A stretch of 64,000 nt of DNA from Callipepla californica brunnescens (lineage: Eukaryota; Chordata; Aves; Galliformes; Odontophoridae). The notes below the pieces were generated by a model. It saw only the letters and a list, made by a program, of their open reading frames with translations, did no database searches and had not been told where the DNA came from. Position 1 is the stretch's first letter. The number at the start of each line of letters is the position of its first letter. The stretch covers positions 14,410,501-14,474,500 of the forward strand of contig JALIRH010000014.1 in NCBI GenBank assembly GCA_023055505.1, in the 5' to 3' direction. A program made the translations under genes and the position numbers. Of the stretch, positions 52,301 to 62,552 are shown one piece after another.

Positions 52301-55300
52301 GGAAAAGCGATGGCTGGGAGGTGCCTTCAGTAGCCTGTGCTCATCCCTTCCCCCTGCCCCACGTGGGGATGGTTTCCTCCTTGCCTTCAAACCGCTCAGC
52401 TCTCCTCCTACACAATATTTCTCCTTTCCCAGTGAGATGTCACATTTGCTGTTCACCAGAAACCATTTCCTTCCCTCTTCCCATCCACCAAAGAGCCTTC
52501 TGGAGCCCGACCCTCTTGAAGAGTTTCATCTGCCTCTGCTAACTCATTCCTCCCCAGATTTGGTCTCCACTACACCATCTAAACGTGACATCCCGAATGG
52601 AGAGTTGTCACTTCAAGTGGGAAGAAACCAAAGGAATTAAGTTGATTAATGAGGTGAATTACTTTATGTGCGTGTCTTCATTAATAAAAAGCAGAGCAGG
52701 GAATAGGCTTTGGAGAAAAAGTGTGATATGAAACAGAGTTGTCTCTTACTTGATACGTTTTCCTTGGAATACTAGTGTCTATTTTTAGTTGAGCAGAGTG
52801 TTACTCATTTGGTTCTTCCAGTGTATAATGTTTGCCTTTGAATTTTGTAAATCATTAATGTGTGTTGCCTGGAAGAGCTTTGGCACAGCTCTGCCCATCT
52901 CTTGCAGCGGTGACAGCTCTCCAGTGTTGTCAGGGAGAAAAAGGGATGCCAGTTCTGCCTGCTTAGAAGTTACGCACCTTCTTACTCAAAATAATTCACT
53001 ACCCAGAAATACCATCTCTTTCTACTGACAGATCACTGCGCCCACAAGAGTTAGCAGAGTTCTGGTAAGGGGCAGTTGGTTGTTTTCAATGATGTGCTTT
53101 GCAGCAGGGGCTTTTTGAACCCTCGTTGCATCCCGGCTCTTTGTGTTGGATGAACATTGAGAATAATACAGACTTTGCTCTATGCTGGTACACCATGCAG
53201 GGGAATAATTGCTAAGTTAAAACTGAAATATCCTTGCGCAGGGCATTCTCATCTTGGGCGAAGTTGCAGTTCAAGCTAGCAGCTCAGCATCTTCTGAAAT
53301 ACTTTTTGGGGAGCTCTGCATAGTGAGCTGAATGCTCAGCTGTAGTGCTTTGAGCCAGAAATCAACTTGTAAGGATGAAAACCTCTGGTTTTAATTAATT
53401 TCCAAGGCAAAAAGCGAAGCCAAATGTTATTTCTGAGCTAATGTCTGGGAGAGGAGCTGGGGAGGGCACTTGCAGAAGGGAAGCTGGCTCCCTAACTTGC
53501 AGGACCACAGCATGGCAGTGGTCTTGGTGGCAGCCCTAGATGTTGGCTTCAACCAACTGAGTTTGGGGTTTCCTCCAGCAAGCAATTAGGAATTTAAATT
53601 AATGTAAATAAATCAGCAGAGGAAAGTCCATGTAAGCTGTTTGTGTGCAACCCATAAACGTGCTCTGAACACAGGCTGATGTGCAAGAAATGAGGAACAC
53701 GTGCCGAAGGCAACTGCTTGTGGCAGTTCTTCCATCCTGTTGTGGTCACTTGGAGTTTACCAAAAAGCTCCAGAATTGGGGGCTTAGCCAGGTGTGTTTG
53801 GGGTTAATGCTTCAGGAAGACTGCCAGGAACAGGAGACCAGGCTGCATGGTCATCCCATGGGCTGTAGGGAAGAGCGTGTGAATCTCAGACTTGTCTTGT
53901 GGGTTATTTTGGTTTTGTTTTGTTGCTGGGTTTGGTTTTTTTTTTCATAATAGGCAGATGCTTTCCAGACCCAGAGTGGTAGCTGGTATACAGACGTGCA
54001 GTGTCTGTATGTTTCATGGGTGTTTTGGTTAGTTATGAATGCCTATATAAAATAAAATAGTGTTTAATGTCTGGCATTGTTAGCTTGCTTCCGGAGCCGT
54101 GTCGTGTCATTGGTGTCCATCCCCAAAATGAAAGTTGCCATTGTCAAGTTGACTTCTTAGTTTTCTTGTCTAGGTTCATCCAGGTCGTTAGTGTTGAACT
54201 GTGGTCATTACCCTTCGTTGTAGGCTTCGGTCCTGTGTCTCCACAGGTATTTTTATTCACAAATATTAAAACTTCAGGGATATTTCCTGTGAATTAAGTC
54301 GTTTGCACACATACTTCTCCCAGTAAGACCCCAAAAGACAGAAGTAACAGAAAATTCATTTTACAAGGCAGATTTTGTAGTTTCATTCTCTTTGTTTTAA
54401 TATCAGTTTTGTGGCCAATTCACGTAATGGCCACATTACGTGGGATAACTTTAAGCCAGGAGAGCAGATCCAATGCATTCTCCTGTTGTGTCCATTTGCT
54501 GTCTCTATCTGTGGAGACAATGGCTTTGCAAAGAACATCTCTTCAGGGCAGCAGTTTGTTTTTCTTTGGATTTAGAGGTAGTTGTTGCAGAGGGAAGCAT
54601 AAGAAGTTGCCTCATATTGCATCCAGCAGGGGAATTGCAGATGCATTTCGTTATCTGCTGGCTTCCCATTCCTCCGCCAGCACTTCCCAGGGACAACTGC
54701 AAGGAGAATTTTTCTGCTTGTATGCGGAAGAAAACTGAGGAAAACCAAGTCTGCTCATCAGCCCCAGAGGAGAGGTAATACCAGTACAGCCATAGAGCTG
54801 GAATTGCACTATTAGGGCAAGAATACAAAGGTAGTGAGAGGTTCAAGTGTTTGCTTGGAATCCTCCAACACAATCACTTACCAATGTCAAAACTGCATTC
54901 CCACCATGGAGGCTGTCTCCTTCATTAGCTGGATGTTAAACACAATGTCCAGAACCCAACTGGGCACCGAATGCTTACAAGGAGGAGTTGCACAGTACAT
55001 ATGGAACCCATTTCAACCTCAGAAATTAGGGGGAAGTCAGGGCACTTTCTTCCATAAAAGCACTTTGTTCTGGAAGCAAACTGGTGCCATGTGATGCGCA
55101 GATGAGCTCTCGTTCCTGACCTGGTGCTCAGCAGCAGATGACACAGTGTCGTGCAATTGTGCATGAGTGTGGAGGAGCAGGAGCTGGCCCATGCCTCAGG
55201 GCACTCAGCTTTAGGGCTTCTCTGCTTCCCTGTGTGCTGGGAGGAGTGGGTGAACCCATGGTTGTCTTGGGGCATTTCTTTGTGTTTTGTCTGAAATGGT

Positions 55301-58300
55301 GTCTGGTGCCACTCCTGTGCAGTGATTTGTTTCCATTCCTTTGCACTGCACAGCACTGAATTTACTTCCAGGCATCTTTGGAAAGGTGTCTAGCAAAGCA
55401 ATGGAGGAGTTCTGTGGAGAGATGGAAGGAGATTCATGCTGGAGTTTTGTATTGAAGGCAGATATTGAAGGGGAAAAATGTCTGTTATCTCCATAATGAA
55501 CCCCCCCATGAATTCTGTTGGTGCATCTGGGAAGGGAACTGGGAGCTAGGTGCTGCAGCAAGTCCACACTGATGAAGCCCAGCAGGAACTGATCAGTGGG
55601 TGGGGTACAGTACTGCCCCAGAAGACCCTCAGAAGAGTGCCAAGTCTGTCCGTTTTTTTATTTCTTCCCCTTTTATTTTGTGTTTCTGAACGATTTCAGA
55701 AACCCCTGCAAGGACAGATATCCTGCTCTGGGATCCCCTTGCAGAGGACGTTGGGCGGCAGGCACAGCCCAGCCTGCGGGGTGGCAGCTCTCCTGCAGAG
55801 CCCCACGCTCTGGTTTGCATTATGGGTGAAGTTCTTAGCACATTGCTGCTCATTTCTGCTTTGTTTCTGTCAAAGAATGGACATAAGGCTGCCCAGCAGT
55901 ATGAGGACTATTTTTTTTATTTTTTTTTTATTTTTTTGGAATAGAACACTTTTTTTTTTTTTTTTTGGTTGGTTGGTTGGTTAACACACGCCTGGCCCTT
56001 ATCAGGCTGCTGCTCTGCATCCTCTGTCTGAACCCTCTGTTGCTGCCTTCAGCTCTGGCTGTATGGTGTGCTTCCACCTGAAGGAGGCTTCCAGGAGAGC
56101 CCTGGGGGCTGGAACTGCTGAGCTCTGCTGGGTGCTGCAAGGGAGCTGTGCTTGTTAAGCATCTTCCATCTCTTAAAATACTCTTTGCTTCCTTTTTTTA
56201 AACAAATACGCTGACGTATGGCATTACCAGTGTAACGTATTTCTCAAATTGCAGTTATTAGTCCAATATTGGAAATAATCAATACTTGGAGGATGTTTAA
56301 AAGCTGTTCGTTGTTTTTTTTTTTTGTTTTTTTTTAAAGGAAGAAAGCTGAGTAACGAAAAGAGCTTTGCTCACAGTCATAAACCCAAAGGGAATTTGTG
56401 TTGACTTATATGAAGATGGCTGTACCTCAGACGAACAGATGGAGCAAGTTATTGTTAATTAGCATGCTAACAGATTTCATAGGAGGAATGACCAAAGGGG
56501 ATCTGTCTGGACTCAGCCACCACATGCAGCAGCGTTGCAGTTGGTGTGCGCAGGGTATCCCTCCCCCATGGGCTGTAGGAGCTCAGCCATCTCCTCACAT
56601 GTATGGAAGTGCTGCTGCTTGGAAGGGCCAATGGTTCCTGGAGTGGTGGATGGAGCAGAAAGAGGCTCTCCAGCAGCCAGTGATCCCAGGCCCTTGGCAG
56701 TGGTGCTAAAATACTGCCGTGCCCTTTTGTTCTGACGCTTTTCTCCTTCTCAGATGTAAAGTTTTACTATTTTTCTAAACCACAGAGACAGAGATTGAGG
56801 GCAGTCCTTTGGATCTCTGAAGATTTGACTGCAGGGTTCCTTCCGACCCCTGTGCTAATTTTTAGCAGAGCAGGAAACATTAAAAATAACTACGAGAAAA
56901 ATAACTAAAAAGATTTCCCAACTCGGAAGGATTGGCCTTGTAATAATCCCTGGCTTTGTTTTCACTCGATATTTTGCCCCTAACACTCCTGCAGTGTTGC
57001 TGAAGCAAACCCATCCCCAGCAGCATCAGGAGGGGGAAGGCAGGAGGTCGGCCAGGCTGGCACCCAGCTTCCCCCTGAGCAGGGTAATAGATGCACAGGG
57101 GAAATGTTTATTATGTAGTGCAAGAGCTTTTGCTTTGGAATCAGAGCTCATAACTCCGTGTCTTTTCCTATTTAGTGAATGTGAAGTTGTTCCTGAGCCT
57201 TCGGTGGCTCTCAGCATTGGGTGAACCAGCTATCACTGCAAAAAGGAGGTATTTTGGTGCTGTGTCTTGACTCTCATTGAGTTTCTACTGTGAAACGAGC
57301 GTCAAAAATGGAATGTTGTTGTTTTTTTTTTTTAATTGTAACTGGGCACTAAAGCTGAAACGTTGTGTGACCAAATCAAGGCAGACAGCGGGAGTGCACA
57401 AAGCAGTAGCAAACTCCACTCAAGCCCCAGCATCTCACCTGGCACAGGTCTGTGCTCTCAGCTCACACATAAATCATGTCTTCATGTGACGGGTGTTGCT
57501 GTCTGGGAGTGCAACTGCAGCACTGTTCACCTCTGCTCCCGCTGACCCAGCTCCCCTCCTTCTGCACTCCAGTGTGACTCCAGCCAGATGCTGCTGATGT
57601 GTTTTCTTTATCAGTCTGACAGGAACATTTCCTCATTTCCCTTCAAATGTTGATGACATCCTGCAGAGCTGCGCTGACCTGGGGCTGAATGCAGGTGGTC
57701 CTTACTGGTGCGTGATCAGAAAATGAGGTCTGAGTTAGTTACCAGCCATCGGTGGCTCCAGTGTTCACCTAATGGCTGACCAGTACCCAGCTGGGACCAC
57801 ACCAGGGATCGATGGGTTTTGTCCCACTTTGCCACTGCAGTGATGGTTTTGGTCAGATCTACACTTCGAAGAAAGCTGATGGAATTTTCTCTCTGCTCTG
57901 CCTCAGAGCATCAGGCTTGTGCTGGACAAAACAGTTCATCCTCTGTCAACTTAGTGAGCATTGAATCATGTAAAGCATTATCTCTGTGTGATGAGGAGCA
58001 GAAGGATTGTAGTAGAGCACAGGACAGGGGCAGGAGTGTAATTTATCCTCGGGCAAAAATTGCAGTACAGCTCTGCAAGCTTTCTATTGCTCTGGCTCTG
58101 TCATGGGGTGTGTGGAGTGCTCACCCTTCTCTTCAGCTCTTTGTTGGTTGGTTGAGTTTGTTTTTTGTCCCCTCCAAAATGAAAACTTCTGTAGAGATGG
58201 TTTTTGATCAGGGAATAGGGAGTTGTTGTTTTTCTGTTCCTTAGTTATCAAATAAACTAAACATTGCTTCATCTTTAATTAAAATGACATGGACCAGGAT

Positions 58301-61300
58301 TCAAGGAAGGGAGAAGAACCATCTCAACACTTAGGCTGTCCTGAACATCGCAGGCTCTCCGCACACCCACATTTCCAGTGCAGTATTCTCCTGCACCCCA
58401 GCAGCTCCCTGGCTGCTCAGGGCCTTCCACCATGGGCCAGGCAGGTCAGGCTCATTCTGTCAGACCTCAGCCTGAACTGATGAATGTTTATGAGCCTGAC
58501 TTACAGCGTTGTCCGCTCAGTGGAGCAGCTGGCCCACAGCCCCTTTGAAAGCCCAATGGATATTGTTTCTCTTGAGCATTAAATGCTTTCCCTCAAACAA
58601 ACATTCTTTGAATAGGCCATTGTTTTTCCTTCTGGATGTCCCTTTGTGGACTGATACAAGAATAGCTAGAAGCTGATGAATTGCTATTATAAATTTATTT
58701 TATTTTTTAAATCCGTGGGACTTCTGTTTCTTGGAGAACTCAGATGTGCTGTGGGTTCCCTGCTCAGGTCCTGCATTTTTCCTCTGGAGATCCTCAGGAA
58801 CTGGATCAGGAGCTTCAGGTCAACCAGCTCCAGCAATCATAGCTTCAGGAGAGAAATTCGGCGGACCTGACACCTTTTCCAATTGCTCTGATGTGAAGAA
58901 GTGTGGTGAGATTAAGTGTGGAGCAATGTCTGTCAGGGGAAGGAGTAGTTCAGCTGTGGTGTGCAAGCCTGTATCAGCTAAGTTCACTTGCATCTTTCAT
59001 CAGTGCTTCTGTGTATACTGGTAGTTTATCATGCACTACGTAAGTAGTGTAACCAGTGCTTGGTAGCTTCCAGAATCTCCTGTGTACAGAAATACCTGTT
59101 GTTTCCAGGTAAACATCCTTGGTACAGCTTCCCCCAGCCCCCTGCATTTGCTTCTCACCCAGCAGAGGTTTAGCACTCCAAGCCTGGCCAGCACAGCTGC
59201 TGCAGGCTGATTTATTCCTTACTGATGGCTGGAGCTGGGAGCTGGACGTGTTATTTATAATGGCAGTCCTTAGGCTTCTCTTACAACCATCTCTCTTTTT
59301 TTTTCTTGGTTGTTTTTTTTCTCCATTTCAGCATCATAGATTTAAGCTAAACTCAGAAAACGTTTACCCTAAACAGTTCCCAAAGAAATATGGAAAATGT
59401 TGACTCTTTATTGTTGGGTTATGCGACCATCTGAAGGATGCGTGCTCCGTTGGTCCTCCAGGCTGCAAAGCCAGAGATTTCAGCCTGGTGTGTTTGCATA
59501 GCAGAGTGTGAGGGCACCCGTGTGCTGTGCAGCCATAGGAGACAGCGGGTGCTGATCACAAGGCTCCATCTGCAGTCACAGCCCGGGCACACATGCAGGA
59601 GGCAGGGAGATGTGTGACCCTGGGTGTGTGTCTGTGATGACAGGAGCCCTGTTGGGCCGAGCTGTGCTGCAGGGATGTTTGGCACAGTCCTTGGCTCTGC
59701 ATGGAGCCCTCATCATCCTGGGCTGGGAGTTCTGGGATGTAAGCAGAAGTCTGAGAGCGTTGCGGACTTGCAGCCGTTGTGTCGTATCTCTTTAGGAAAC
59801 GTTTTCAGGCTGAGCTGTCTTTGTGTCTGAGTGAGGAGAGGCTTTATGTGCTTAGGCTGCAGATAGAGGAGTGGGAAAGTGTAGTTCTCCTTGGATTTAC
59901 TGTTAACACTCCTGCAGCAGTGGTAGGAAAGGGAGAGCTGGGGGAGCCCAGAGCTTGGTCCTGCAAGTACTGCTGTATTTCTGGCTTAGTGCTGCTGCCA
60001 ATGGGCAAAGCACATCGGTATCAGCCTGTGGGATGGGCATACCCTGCCTTCCTCCATGGTGAGACCCATCCGTGAGGCTTCTTGTTGTGGTCTGGGGGTG
60101 ATGGACACTCCCCTCAGAGTAGAGCAGAGCTTTAGTACGTCCTTTGGAGAAAGCAGAACACCCCATCCAGCCCCAAGCTGCTGTGAATCGCTCCCGGGAC
60201 CCCCTCAGTTTAACCAAAGCAGTCCTTGAAAACCCGAGGTAGTCCCGAGTGCTGTGCCAGAGCCGTGTGCCCCACCACTAATCCTGTCGCTTCCTTTCTT
60301 GCCTCTTTGTGCTCTGCAAGTCGTCACCTCTCGCTCAGCTTCTGTGAAACCTTCTTGCTGGGTCGCATGCATGAAGGACTGGGTGGATCAGTAACACAGC
60401 CAAAGATGGCACGGTGTGCAATTAGAGCCTCTGTCAGAGCATGACTGATACTGCTATGTCTGTGAATCGTTGGGGGCTTTTTGTTCTTTTATAACGTTGT
60501 CTTTTCGTTCCCTTTTCAGGGTCCCCTTGGTTTGGATGGCAAACCAGTAAGTAGCACCGCGTGCTAGATGTGTCATCTCTTCCTTCCCACTGCTGTGCAA
60601 TATCTAGGCAGAGTCACAAATACGACTTAAATCTCAATGTTTTCTGCGTGTATAGCTGTTTATGGGGCAGATTGCATTTAGAGTAATTACTCTGTGTTTG
60701 GTAATACATGCAAGTTTAAGCCCTGGGCCAGAGTTTTCTTTCTTTTCTTCCTCAGAAGCCCAATGGACAGCCAGGTGCTCTGTGCTTCTCTTGCTGTCAC
60801 AGTGGCACACACTGACTGTGCTGGCTGAGCACTGGTCGGTGCTGAGTCCTTCCACTGGAAAACTGCTACAGGAGCTCATGGCTGCTTCTGGTTTTTGTTT
60901 CCCAGTCTCACTTTGTTCCACGTTCACTAGAGGGCACCATTTGAAATCTTTTCCAGCTTTGGTCCTCAACCAAGTGATTTACTTATTTCTTTTTCCCAGT
61001 TGCTTTGGCCTTTCTCTGGAATAACTTCTTGGTTGCACTGCTTTCTAGGCAGCTAGGAAATGTTTTGTTATAGCTGGATGTTGTATATTTTGTGGTTGTT
61101 GGGTTTTTTTGTTTGTTTGTTTGTTTTTAATATTAGCTTTGAATTAACAAAACGCCATAATTAAAAGAGTGATGCAAACCTCAGCACTGCTCTCCTTCAC
61201 CAATGGGGGTGCGAGTGGCTGCAGGGCAGGAGAGTGAGCCCTGGATGAGAAGCAGGGAGAACCTGAATGAAAAAGCAAACTTACCAATGGACTAACTCAA

Positions 61301-62552
61301 ACCAGACTGCTCACAATCCCTTCCATAGGAGTGAGCAGCCAGCAGGTTTGCTCAGAGCCAAGCTGCCAGCAGGAAGGATGCTGCATGGGGCTGCAGATGC
61401 TGCAGCATCACTGCTGACCTCCTGCCTCCTGTGCGCTGCCCTGAGCTGATGGTGCTTGATGGTCTTGTGCTTGAAGGATGCAGAGCAGCACATCAAAGCT
61501 CTGCGGCTTCTCTTTGGGGCTGCAGTGTGTCTGTGCCTGTCTGTCTTACAGAAAGCTGTTTAGAAGGAATATGACTTATGTCTTCAGCAAATAGGCCAAA
61601 GAAAGCAGCCCATCCTCCTTGTTTATTTCAAACAGATGTATAATTGTTGTAATGATATGCTGAGCATGTGTTTTTTTTCTAGGAGTGATTTAATACTTCA
61701 AGAAATGTCTTGTATCTATTTGGGGTCATGTGCCTGAGAGTGGCTGTCATGCTGCCCGCTCTGCCCAGCCCTTCTCTGCTCCTGTGCCCTGACATGAGCA
61801 GGCACATCCTGCTTCCCAGGAGCATGCTGTTTGTGTCCTGCAGCAAACTGCTTAAAGTAATAGTAATATGCCTCGGGTTTGTGAACTGGTGAAAGCAATC
61901 TGCTTGGTTTTGATGCTGGGATAAGAGTGTATGCACTGATGATTCTGCTGTTCCTGAATTGTCATTCTTCTTATGTTTCTCCAGGGGCCTCCAGGACCAA
62001 AAGGGGAAAAGGTAAAGAGTGATTAGCATGCAGTTATTCACAAACCAGCTGCGTGTCCTTGTTCTGCTGTGATTCTTTTCGTTCACTTTGCCCAAATACA
62101 CCAAGTGTGGCATCACCACTGGGTTCAGCCATAGAGCTGTGGCAGCACAGGAGCTGGAAGGCTGCGGGCTCCATCGCTCTGTTTGCATGACATCCTCCCC
62201 TAAAGCTTGAGCAGCCAAGGAATGCCATTACTGTACAGAAAGTGATGTGAGTCCGTGCATATGTAGGACATAAGCAGTTGCTAGGGGAGCCTTCAAGTTG
62301 GAAACAGTCCACTATTTCAGATTTATTGTGTTTCATCGCCTGCCAGGACAGAATCATTCCCTATTGTGTTTTCTCCAAGACTTCTCCTCCCTGGTTTTGA
62401 ATACATTAAGCAATAGGACTCTTCCCACTTCCCCCATCCCCTCATCCAGCTGACCCTGCGCTCGGTTCCTGGTGTTCGAAGCTTGACCTCTAATAGCTGA
62501 CCTTTGCTGTTTTGCCTGGCTGCAGGGTGAAGCAGGAGACATCGGCCCGAGG
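40266..62552 (+). CDS. COL23A1: Collagen type XXIII alpha-1 chain, partial coding segment (six exons, spliced)
   Basis: Six exons (40266-40310, 46067-46074, 49542-49568, 60520-60546, 61985-62011, 62526-62552) total 161 bp. With the G carried from the previous exon they encode 54 residues, all Gly-X-Y without interruption. The order of blocks (GPPGRRGKPGRRGEP, GPA, GQSGRDGYP, GPLGLDGKP, GPPGPKGEK, GEAGDIGPR) agrees, as I remember it, with the start of the COL1 domain of mammalian COL23A1, with conservative changes. The protein is a homotrimeric type II transmembrane collagen of the cell surface, in the same family as collagens XIII, XXV and XVII; its ectodomain can be shed by furin. The segment lies just after the membrane-proximal non-collagenous stretch. 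No start codon, membrane segment, furin site or 3' end is inside the window. COL13A1 or COL25A1 are the alternatives, but the GQSGRDGYP-GPLGLDGKP run favours COL23A1. The assignment rests on memory, not on an alignment. Confidence 0.88.
40311..46066 (+). other. COL23A1: COL23A1 intron between the 45-bp exon and the microexon (5756 bp)
   Basis: GT-AG intron with donor GTAAGC and a T-rich acceptor. The adjoining peptide blocks are contiguous in the remembered mammalian protein, so no exon is expected inside. It contains a 15-bp tandem duplication near 41185-41223 and T-rich runs near 44140 and 45190. The open stretch at 42915-43466 shows no protein features. Confidence 0.82.
41185..41223 (+). 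repeat. 15-bp tandem duplication
   Basis: The unit TTCCAAGGTCTCTCT occurs twice in direct succession, with the copies read from GTTTTCCAAGG through TCTCTCTAGCC. It is a small local duplication without coding meaning. Confidence 0.8.
46067..46074 (+). CDS. COL23A1: COL23A1 8-bp microexon (one Gly-Pro-Ala triplet)
   Basis: The exon is GCCCTGCA, between a long pyrimidine tract ending TTCCAG (46030-46066) and a consensus donor GTAAGT at 46075. Joined to the G left by the 45-bp exon it reads GGC CCT GCA, Gly-Pro-Ala, exactly the one triplet needed between GRRGEP and GQSGRDGYP. It moves the reading phase from 1 to 0, and all later exons here are phase 0. The mammalian protein, as I recall it, also has one triplet (GPP) at this place, which supports the call. 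The acceptor tract is very T-rich and the donor perfect, as expected for an exon too small to hold splicing enhancers. Gene-prediction software would probably miss it. Confidence 0.85.
46075..49541 (+). other. COL23A1: COL23A1 intron after the microexon (3467 bp)
   Basis: GT-AG intron with donor GTAAGT. No repeat family is recognised. A 13-base direct repeat, ATGGTGCACGATT, occurs at 47830-47842 and 47858-47870. Nothing else is supported. Confidence 0.82.
49542..49568 (+). CDS. COL23A1: COL23A1 exon, 27 bp, GQSGRDGYP
   Basis: The acceptor is CCCCACCACAG and the donor GTAACT at 49569. The exon is 27 bp, phase 0 at both ends, and encodes three Gly-X-Y triplets, GQSGRDGYP. This block is the most diagnostic of the six for type XXIII collagen because it is low in proline at X positions and, as I recall, identical in the mammalian protein. 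The final triplet GYP has proline in the Y position, a possible 4-hydroxylation site. The donor is slightly weaker than the others because it has C at +5. Confidence 0.9.
54421..54442. repeat. Perfect 9-bp inverted repeat with 4-nt spacer
   Basis: CACGTAATG (54421-54429) and its reverse complement CATTACGTG (54434-54442) flank GCCA. Each arm contains an ACGTAAT/ATTACGT core resembling bZIP (CRE or PAR-type) binding sites. Confidence 0.88.
55910..55982 (+). repeat. T-rich tract with (GGTT)4
   Basis: Three T runs separated by single A or short spacers, then 17 T at 55950-55966 and four GGTT units at 55967-55982. It sits in the 11-kb intron. Confidence 0.93.
56790..56865 (+). repeat. Possible old CR1-like relic
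   Basis: GGATCTCTGAAGATTTGACTG followed by CAGGGTTCCTTCCGACCCCTG resembles the CR1 segment in which a 'gatctctggaggtcccttccaacccc' pattern leads to the 3' end. The terminal octamers are missing, so the call is weak. Confidence 0.3.
60520..60546 (+). CDS. COL23A1: COL23A1 exon, 27 bp, GPLGLDGKP
   Basis: The acceptor is a pyrimidine tract ending CCTTTTCAG at 60519 and the donor is GTAAGT at 60547. The phase-0 exon encodes three triplets, GPLGLDGKP, directly continuing GQSGRDGYP. The same two blocks adjoin in mammalian COL23A1 as I remember it, so no exon should be missing from the 11-kb intron before it. The Y-position proline in GKP could be hydroxylated. Confidence 0.9.
60547..61984 (+). other. 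COL23A1: COL23A1 intron, 1438 bp
   Basis: GT-AG intron with consensus donor GTAAGT. It contains a short (GTTT)n run at 61111-61127 and nothing else that I can name. Confidence 0.85.
61111..61127 (+). repeat. (GTTT)n simple repeat
   Basis: About four GTTT units following a run of T, in the 1.4-kb intron. Confidence 0.88.
61985..62011 (+). CDS. COL23A1: COL23A1 exon, 27 bp, GPPGPKGEK
   Basis: The acceptor is TTATGTTTCTCCAG ending at 61984 and the donor is GTAAAG at 62012. The phase-0 exon encodes GPPGPKGEK. The Lys-Gly-Glu arrangement is the well-known interchain salt-bridge motif that stabilises collagen triple helices. The remembered mammalian block is GLPGPKGEK, one substitution away. This block alone is common to many collagens; its place between the two neighbouring exons gives the assignment. 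Confidence 0.9.
62012..62525 (+). other. COL23A1: COL23A1 intron, 514 bp
   Basis: GT-AG intron and the shortest in the window. No repeat or RNA gene is seen. The antisense open stretch crossing it has no protein-family features. Confidence 0.85.
62526..62552 (+). CDS. COL23A1: COL23A1 exon, 27 bp, GEAGDIGPR
   Basis: The acceptor is TTGCCTGGCTGCAG ending at 62525 and the donor GTGAGT at 62553. The phase-0 exon encodes GEAGDIGPR, close to the remembered mammalian GAPGDFGPR. It lies only 514 bp after the previous exon, the tightest spacing in the window. It is the last coding exon seen; the expected next block (beginning GDQG in the mammalian protein) was not found in the remaining 1.4 kb. Confidence 0.87.

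Larger units (their letters stand above)
49569..60519 (+). other. COL23A1: COL23A1 intron, 10951 bp
   Basis: GT-AG intron, the largest complete one in the window. It holds T-rich and GGTT repeats at 55910-55982, a short perfect inverted repeat at 54421-54442 and a weak CR1-like relic near 56800. The flanking exon peptides are contiguous in the remembered mammalian protein, so no constitutive exon is expected inside. Confidence 0.83.

Noticed and set aside
61679..62218. Antisense open frame of about 179 codons overlapping the GPPGPKGEK exon
   Set aside because: It runs antisense over a well-supported exon and its introns; composition is random-like and no family is recognised.
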